This document shows, piece after piece, positions 57,682 to 64,000 of a stretch of DNA of 64,000 nucleotides (the stretch's first letter is position 1; every line of letters starts with the position of its first letter). The DNA lies in the NCBI GenBank assembly GCA_002917075.1, contig NTMA01000016.1, positions 186,001 through 250,000 of the forward strand, given 5' to 3'. The notes below the pieces were generated by a model. That model made no database searches. It saw only the letters and a program-made list of their open reading frames with translations, and was not told where the DNA came from. Source of the stretch: Hawksworthiomyces lignivorus. Lineage: Eukaryota; Ascomycota; Sordariomycetes; Ophiostomatales; Ophiostomataceae. Made by a program: the position numbers and the translations under genes.

Positions 57682-59566
57682 ATGTCCGCCTCTAAGTATT
57701 TCGAAAAGGGGCCTCCGCACGAGTCCGTCGCCGCGGAGCCTTCCTCCCTCTCTTCTGAGGATGATGTTGGACATGGCGGCTCTGTAGAGGTGACGTCAGG
57801 GTCCCAGGCCCTGCACCGTAAGCTGAGAGGGAAGGAGGTGCAACTCTTCGCAATTGGAGGAGCGATTGGTACCTGTAAGTTGGAAACTTCTCATCACGAT
57901 ATTAGATCTCGCAAAGGTAATACAGGAGCTGACACCTCTCAAGCCCTCTATGTGCAAATGGGATCGGCCCTCCCCAAAGGCGGTCCCGCGGGTCTGTTTA
58001 TCGGCTTTCTTATCTGGGGAGCCGTTATGTGGGCCGTCAACGAGTGCTTCGCCGAGATGGTGACTTACTTGCCTGTACCCTCGCCTTTCATCCGCTTCGG
58101 AAGCGAATGGGTAGACGGCGCTTTGGGTTTCGCTATGGCGTGGAACTTCTTTCTTAACATGGCCTTCCTTGTTCCTTTCGAAATTGTGGCTTTGAATATC
58201 ATGTTCACATTCTGGACCGACAAGATTCCTGTAGAGGCCCTGGTTATCGCCGTGATCGTCATCTATTTCCTCCTCAATGTTATCACTGTGCGCTACTTTG
58301 GCATTTCCGAGTTTTATCTGTCGATTTTCAAGGTGTTCCTGATTCTCGGACTATTTGCCTTCACGTTCATCACGATGCTGGGCGGTAATCCCCTCCACGA
58401 CCGCTATGGATTCAGGTACTGGAAAAATCCTGGCGCTTTTGTTGAACATCTCGTCTCTGGTGGTACCGGCAGATTTCTGGGCATACTGTCGTGCATATAT
58501 CAGGCGAGCTTCTCGTGAGTGTCTTCCCTTCCACAAGCTCTCGTGCCATATCTCTGACTGTAATCTATAAAACAGAATTTGCGGACCAGAATACGTCTCT
58601 ATGGTGGCTGCTGAGACCGAGAACCCTCGAAAAGTCCTGCCTCCCGCCTTCAGGTCATTTGTCTATCGGATCCTTGTCTTCTTTGTAGGCTCATCTCTCG
58701 GCATGGGCATCGTTGTCCCCTACAATGATTCCACCCTCCTTGCTATCCTAGGCGGCACCATCTCTGGATCAGGCACCGGCGCAGCGTCGTAAGTCCTTTT
58801 TGACAAAACTGGTATGCAGCCATTGCTTGAGCGTGCGAACTGACACTTTTTCGAACATAGTCCATACGTCATTGCAATGCAGCGACTCCAGATCCACGGC
58901 CTTCCGCACCTCGTCAACGCTCTCATCATCACCTCTATTCTCAGCGCTGGCAACGGCCTCCTCTTCGCAGCGACCCGCACCCTGCACGGCATGTCCCTTG
59001 AGGGACACGCTCCGCGCGTGTTCTCAAAGTGCACCAAGGCCGGTGTCCCAATTTGGGCCCTGCTCTTCTCGCTCTCCTTCTGCCTGCTCGCCTTCCTGCA
59101 GGTCAGCCGCTCGTCGGCCGTGGTTATGAACTACCTCGTCGACCTTGTTACCTGCTGCCAGTTGATCAACTACGGCTTCACTGCGCTCACTTACCGCCAT
59201 TTCTTCTCGTCGCTCAAGCGCCAGGGAATTTCTCGCGACACCCTCCCATACAAGGGCCGGTTCCAGCCCTACACATCCTACTTCGCTATGGGTGGTACGT
59301 TGTTCATGCTGCTAGCCGGCGGGTACGACCTCTTTTTGAAGGGTGGCTGGGACGTGATGTGGTTCTTTCTCGACTACGGCATGATCGGCTTCTTCATTAT
59401 TGCCTTTGGGTTTTGGAAGATTGTATTCCGGTCCCGTTATGTGCGGCCGGGGACTGCGGATTTGACTCTTGGCGGGCTGAAAGAGGAGATTGACAACTAT
59501 GAGGTCCTCTACGTCCCAAAAGAGAGAGGCATGGTAGATAAGGTCCTCGCCAAGGTTTTCGAATAG
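57682..59566 (+). CDS. YAT-type amino-acid permease (APC superfamily), four exons
   Basis: Exons 57682-57874, 57944-58514, 58576-58788 and 58861-59566 join in phase to 560 residues; a further in-frame ATG lies at 57646 but has a poorer context. The protein starts with a polar tail, then KLRGKEVQLFAIGGAIGTSL, the conserved first helix of fungal amino-acid permeases. Other signatures are LPKGGPAGLFIGF, PFEIVALNIMFTFW, GPEYVSMVAAETENPRKVLP after TM6-7 and SLEGHAPRVFSKCTKAGVP. Twelve hydrophobic segments are seen. It should import an amino acid or amine at the plasma membrane. With a cluster operator upstream, it is the most likely uptake step of the pathway and a clue that the substrate resembles an amino acid. 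Confidence 0.93.
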
Positions 59567-59821
59567 ATGGCGTTTCGCGGCAAGAGGCCCTAATGTCTTA
59601 ACTCTCTGTATTTATTACCAACATTATCTCTACGTATCGTAAGAAACATTAGGAGCAATACTGCACACAAAGTCTTAAATCGCGTAGTTCTGATCTGTTA
59701 AGAGAATAGACCAAATAGGGGTCAAATGCATGTTGAGCTAACATTAATTAAATTGAGCGCGTGATATTTTCACTCTATATTTCGCTGTATGATTCTAATT
59801 AGAAGAGTGTATTCACCTTAG

Positions 59822-61032
59822 CTACGATGCAATCTTTGTATCATCAATTAACCGACGGCCAGCCTCGTCGTAGTAGATTTTCTTCCCGGAGCGTAAGCTC
59901 TCCTGTAGAGCGATACCAATTGCAAGGGCCTGGTAGGCACCCTGGAGGCGCGATTTGAGTGGCTTGTCATCAAGGCACGCCTCCGTAAACTCGTTGGCTT
60001 CTGTGATGAAAGCAGGCTCGAAGCGGCCATAGTAATCCTGGGGGATCTCTCGCCGAATACCGGTTGGCTCCCAAATATCCACGAGGTGGCCAACAGGGTT
60101 TTGGTTCACGACAATTTTACCTGCTGTGCCAATAATTTCTGTCATATCATGCTGGCCTGCAGCCATCATGCGGCTGCTGAAAAAATATGCTATCTTGTCA
60201 CCCCAGAACTCAACAACACCAACGCCGTTGTCAACATCGCCGTAACGGGCAAGATCGGGTTCCACTGCAGTAATTCCCACAGCGGACACAGACTTGATGA
60301 CGGAGTCCTCGCCGAAGAACCAGAGAGCCAGATCGATGTCATGAATATTGCAGTCAACAAAGATTCCTCCCGAGAATTCGGCATAGGCCACAAAGAAGCC
60401 TGACGGATCCAATTTGTCGCATGTTTGCGAGCGAAAGACAGCAGGACGACCGATGGCACCGCTCTCCACACGAGCCTTAGCATCGCGGTACGAGGCATCG
60501 AAACGACGCGAGAAACCGCATAGAATTTTCTGCTTAGGGTGTGCTTCTGCTGCGTCTACCACTTTCTTCGACTAATAGGGAGAAAACAACAATTCTCCTG
60601 TAAGCTTTATTTCATTTTCTCCATTTCATAACAACGAGGACGTTGGCCGTCAAGGGTAGAGATGTGCCTCACAATTTCTAAAGTAGTATTCAGAGGCTTC
60701 TCACACATGACATGCAGCCCTAGCTCAATCGCTTTGATTGACTCTTCTGCGTGAACTACGGTTGCTGTAGCCACAACAACGGCCTCAAGTCCACCCGCTT
60801 TGTTTTCATCAGTCAGTGGCACTGTCTCAGCAGCCAACATATCCTCATAGCTCGTATACAACCTGATACCGAATGGCACCAGATGCTCTTGCGCCCACAC
60901 GATTTCAGTTGGATCTGGAGAGAAAGCGGCAACCAAATGAGCTCGGGGGGTTTTCTGCACGTAGTTCAGAGCATGGCGCTTTCCCATTCGACCAAGGCCA
61001 GCGATAGCAATACGTAGACGGCGGGAAGACAT
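59822..61032 (-). CDS. Gfo/Idh/MocA-family NAD(P)-dependent oxidoreductase, two exons
   Basis: Exons 61032-60673 and 60571-59822 give 369 residues, the normal length. The Rossmann start is RIAIAGLGRMGKRHA, the cofactor/substrate motif is MCEKPLNTT (EKP), and the second domain has CNIHDIDLALWFFGE, with the conserved D-x3-D/H-type motif, and GEVDNGV-like GDVDNGVGVVEFWG. The pattern is closest to inositol 2-dehydrogenase-like members, which oxidise polyols or sugar acids, but the family covers many substrates. It converges on the permease gene, with a 255-bp gap between the ends. No CGG-N5-CCG site was seen upstream, so its membership in the regulon is less certain than that of its neighbours. 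Confidence 0.92.
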
Positions 61033-62018
61033 TTCGAAGAATATACCAATAGATGTTATAGGTTTGATAATGTGGTAATTAAAAACCAAAGTGATTTGTT
61101 GGCAGTAAAACCAATTTGTATCACGAGACAATCGTGGAATTTCGATTGTTTTATATGGTGAAACTTGTGTCCAGCTGCATCATATCGTAAAAGGGCAACA
61201 CCTAATTTTGGAAGAAGCTCATTTATATGGTTAGGAGCTTCCGAAAGCTTTCAGCTACAGCTGCCAATTGGGCAATGCTGAGAGCAACAGCTGCACAGAT
61301 ACGCGGAGCTCCCAAAAATTCCCATTCCGCCGGCACTTCCTCAAATGGGTCATTGCTATGGCATGGATCCTAGGAATAATAGCTAGTCGCATAGGCAAGA
61401 CCGAATTTCTTCCGACAACGAGGATACAAGGAAGAAGACGTTGCTAGAATGTAATGGGATCGAGCCGCAGGCGGTATTTTCCAAAAAGCGTAGAATAAGT
61501 GTAGATGTGGCAACTCTTTCCTATTGGTTCGGATACAGTTGCCCTCGGGCATTCTAATTGGCAAGTTATTGGAAAAAGTTGCCTCATTCACGAGCAGGGG
61601 GCTCATCTCAAGCAGCCCTATGCTTCTCCTCAGTCTCCACAATTACCCCAACATATTACAGGTCGCTTTTGTCCCACTTTAAGTTGACGCACTCTCGCAC
61701 TCTAATGCGAAAACTGACCACTTGATTCGATCCAAGATTTGCTAAGCCAAGGTGGCTCTTCACGCGTTTCTTTCTAGTTACATGGTAGCTTGTATCCCTG
61801 AATCTGCCTCTAGGCGACTATTTCCCTCAAGACAAGGGTGTGTAAGCAATGGTGCGTGCCATAAATTGAAGTGGAAATTACTGTCTTCGGTAGTCAACAG
61901 CCATATGGGCTAAAGTTTGGTAGCGAGGAGTAGGTATTGCATACATCCTTGTACAATCACAGCACAAGCATCATACACATAAAAATATATGTATTGTTAT
62001 TGATTTACCACTTCTATG
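61033..62018. other. Spacer upstream of the oxidoreductase
   Basis: Promoter side of the oxidoreductase and 3' flank of the reductase. A GCGGAGCTCCC patch near 61313 is only half a match to the cluster operator. No gene seen. Confidence 0.5.
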
Positions 62019-64000
62019 TTATCCCCACACATCTTCAGTGTATCCGCCTCCCATTCTCCAACTGGTCCACCACTCATTACAAGCCGAATCACTCCCAAGA
62101 TTAGCGGGCTTATATGCCTGCACTACCTCGCGTAGCGCGACGCATACTTCTCTTCCCATGGAGGCGCGGCCGCAGACAAACACGCGAGCTCCCCGGTCGA
62201 TAATAAGCTCCGCAAGGTTTGGATACCGGCGAATAGCATGCTGGACATAGTTCTTGCCTGGAGTTGTTTTCTCACCAGTTCCATCGTGATGCCGAGAAAA
62301 TACTGGCACAATTTGGCCGTCTGGAAGAGATCCCATGGCGGCTTCCAACTCTTCACGGTATATGAAATCTTCTTTCGGTGACCGGCATCCAAAAAACAGC
62401 AGAGTCTTACCAACAGTCTGTCCCATTCCAGAAACCTTGGCGCGCTCCAACACGAACGCTCGAAAAGGCGCCAGTCCAGTCCCAGCGGCAATCATAATCA
62501 TTGGAGTAGTAAAGACGGGCGGTGTGAATGAGGATTTTCGGATGGCCGCGTAGACTTTGGGTTGGCTTTTGGATGCGGTGCTCCGAGTGCACTGCTCGAA
62601 CAGATAGCTCGACGTAAGACCTGGTATAGATGTAGAAGGATCACCCGCAAGAGGAGTATTTACCACTAATGCTGTCAAACTAGGGCGTCGCGGAGAAATG
62701 GTACTGCTGCTAGAGATAGAGTAGAGGCGGGGGTACGAGGGCGGCAGAGACTCGATGATGAGGGAAATAGGGAGCGACCATGATGCCTCTCCATAGTCAT
62801 TTGCGGCTCCTTGTTTTATAGAATACTGTAGTAACCTTGCCAGAGTGACGTGATTTCGGCTGGTGAAGTCAGCGTAGGCATGCTTATTCTTTGCCAATTC
62901 TTGAAGGAAATCGCGCGCTGCTGGGAACGGCGCAAATGGTATCAATGCCGAGATAGCGTCGCGGGAAACAGGTGCACCGATCTCGAGATAGCTTGTGAAC
63001 AATGCTTCAATGGTAGTAGGCGATGGTACCGGAATTTTGACTGCGGCATTGAGCTTCTGAACAAGCACGGGTACTTTATGCTTGTCTTCGGATTCCAAGC
63101 CCAGAACCGACAACAAGAGCTTGACTTCGCTAGCTCTGTTGGTAGGCCACAAAGCCAGATAGTCGCCCGTCTTATATCGCAGCTGAGGAAAGTTCGCGAT
63201 ATCCAAGTCGACATGTATGCAATGTCTCGCATCACTAATGGATTCTCCTTGCCGCTGATTGAAAAGCTCCTTCCAGTTGGCAATGGGTAGTTCCGCAATG
63301 GGCGAAAAGTGTCTTCGGCTTTCGGAGTAGGGGTAGATCGGTGTTCCCAGGAAGAGATCGATACTGTCCATTGATTCGTCTTCAATCACCTTGAGCTGTG
63401 GGACATAAATTGGCGTCTGTTCCTTAAGATTAAACATAGATTGTAATTTGCTGAGAAGCAATTCCTTCCACTCCATAAAATGCTCTTCTGTGGCATCCAT
63501 TGCGGCGTCAGCTTTTGATAGCGGCAAGATTGCAACAGCCCCCAGTCTCTCTAATTCTGCTGCTGCCGTAACCGCAACTCTATTGAAATACTGATAATTG
63601 CTGTCACCGAGTCCCAACATGCAGTAATGGAGATTCTTGAATGAAGTGTCGTCTGGCTTTGCAAGTCGAATGTGCTCCATGAAGCTGGCAGAATTATCGC
63701 TGGGGTCACCATCACCAAAGGTAGCCATGATGAATATGGCCAACTTTGATGCAGGAATGAGTGATATTGTTGCAGCATCATAGTCAGAAAGATCTGCGGA
63801 CATGGATTCGACACCAAGCCGAGTTAGAAGTTCACGCTCAAGGCGGGACGCGAAACCTTGTCCTGTTCCTGATTGTGACCCCCAGAATATAACCATATTT
63901 TTTCCCTAGGAATCGAATTATTGTCAATTTAATAATTTCTTAATAGCCTTCTTAAATCACTAAAGACGGACCTACCGTCTCTTCCATGCGCAGGGCAATA
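62019..64000 (-). CDS. NADPH-cytochrome P450 reductase-like diflavin enzyme (5' end beyond window)
   Basis: The main exon, 63905-62019, is preceded by part of an upstream exon (64000-63976, ending ALRMEET) through a GTAGGT...CCTAG intron; the true start lies outside the window. The FMN domain has WGSQSGTGQGFA, ATFGDGDPSDNS and GLGDSNYQYFN. The FAD domain has YPRLYSISSSS with the RxYS motif, and the NADPH domain has MIAAGTGLAPFRAFV, FFGCRSPKEDFIYREEL and VFVCGRASMGREV, ending in the aromatic EDVWG. All cofactor motifs are present. It departs from the usual fungal housekeeping sequence (for example WGSQSGTGQG rather than YGSQTGTAED), so it may be a second reductase dedicated to the two cluster P450s; only a genome check can show that. 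Confidence 0.92.

Noticed and set aside
61311..61323. GCGGAGCTCCC as a fifth cluster operator before the oxidoreductase
   Set aside because: Only one CGG half is kept; the spacing and second triplet do not match the other four sites.
40461..64000. Classical secondary-metabolite cluster
   Set aside because: No PKS, NRPS, terpene synthase, DMATS or similar backbone gene is present in the window.

Overview
The window is nuclear DNA of a filamentous ascomycete (Pezizomycotina). The genes carry short GT-AG introns of about 50-110 bp. The families are typical of such fungi: HET, ankyrin/CorA-like, Zn2Cys6 regulators, MFS and ABCC pumps, P450s. There are two eukaryotic tRNAs and the remains of a Tad-type LINE. 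Several relics have stop codons compatible with C-to-T changes at CpA, as left by RIP. The species cannot be named from sequence alone. I rebuilt gene models by hand from splice sites and reading phase; each multi-exon model closes in frame from ATG to stop, except the reductase cut by the window end.

Layout. 0-6.7 kb: a HET-domain gene and, on the other strand, a ten-exon ankyrin protein with a CorA-like membrane tail, both of the nonself-recognition type. 6.7-9.2 kb: non-coding, with tRNA-Asp. 9.2-22.2 kb: an apparent sugar or glycoside module with a DHA2 pump, an intracellular GH31 glycosidase, a phytanoyl-CoA-dioxygenase-like enzyme, a Zn2Cys6 regulator divergent from it, and an alpha-glucoside-type permease. 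A sequence around TGTAGCCG recurs in its promoters. 22.4-24.6 kb: an orphan membrane protein with a large ectodomain. 25-30.7 kb: a gene-poor scar holding an APH-kinase relic, a LINE insertion with a 14-bp target-site duplication and an internal N, tRNA-Met and a truncated zinc-cluster gene. 30.8-36 kb: a family III CoA-transferase and an HNH_2 protein whose frame is interrupted by a single TAG. 36-40.4 kb: repeats, a small orphan gene and a reductase pseudogene.

40.5-64 kb is the most interesting part: an uninterrupted run of an ABCC transporter, a P450, a Zn2Cys6 regulator, a short-chain dehydrogenase, a CYP504-like P450, a class II aldolase-like protein, a YAT amino-acid permease, a Gfo/Idh/MocA oxidoreductase and a diverged NADPH-P450 reductase. 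No polyketide synthase, NRPS or terpene synthase is present, so it looks like an uptake and breakdown (or detoxification) cluster rather than a biosynthetic one. Four intergenic sites share TCGGA-N4-CCG (CGG-N5-CCG). They lie upstream of the first P450, the SDR, the CYP504/aldolase divergent pair (there a perfect 19-bp palindrome) and the permease. This is what a dimeric Zn2Cys6 regulator encoded inside the cluster would be expected to bind. I propose it as a regulon for import and oxidation of an amino-acid-like or aromatic compound; the substrate is unknown.
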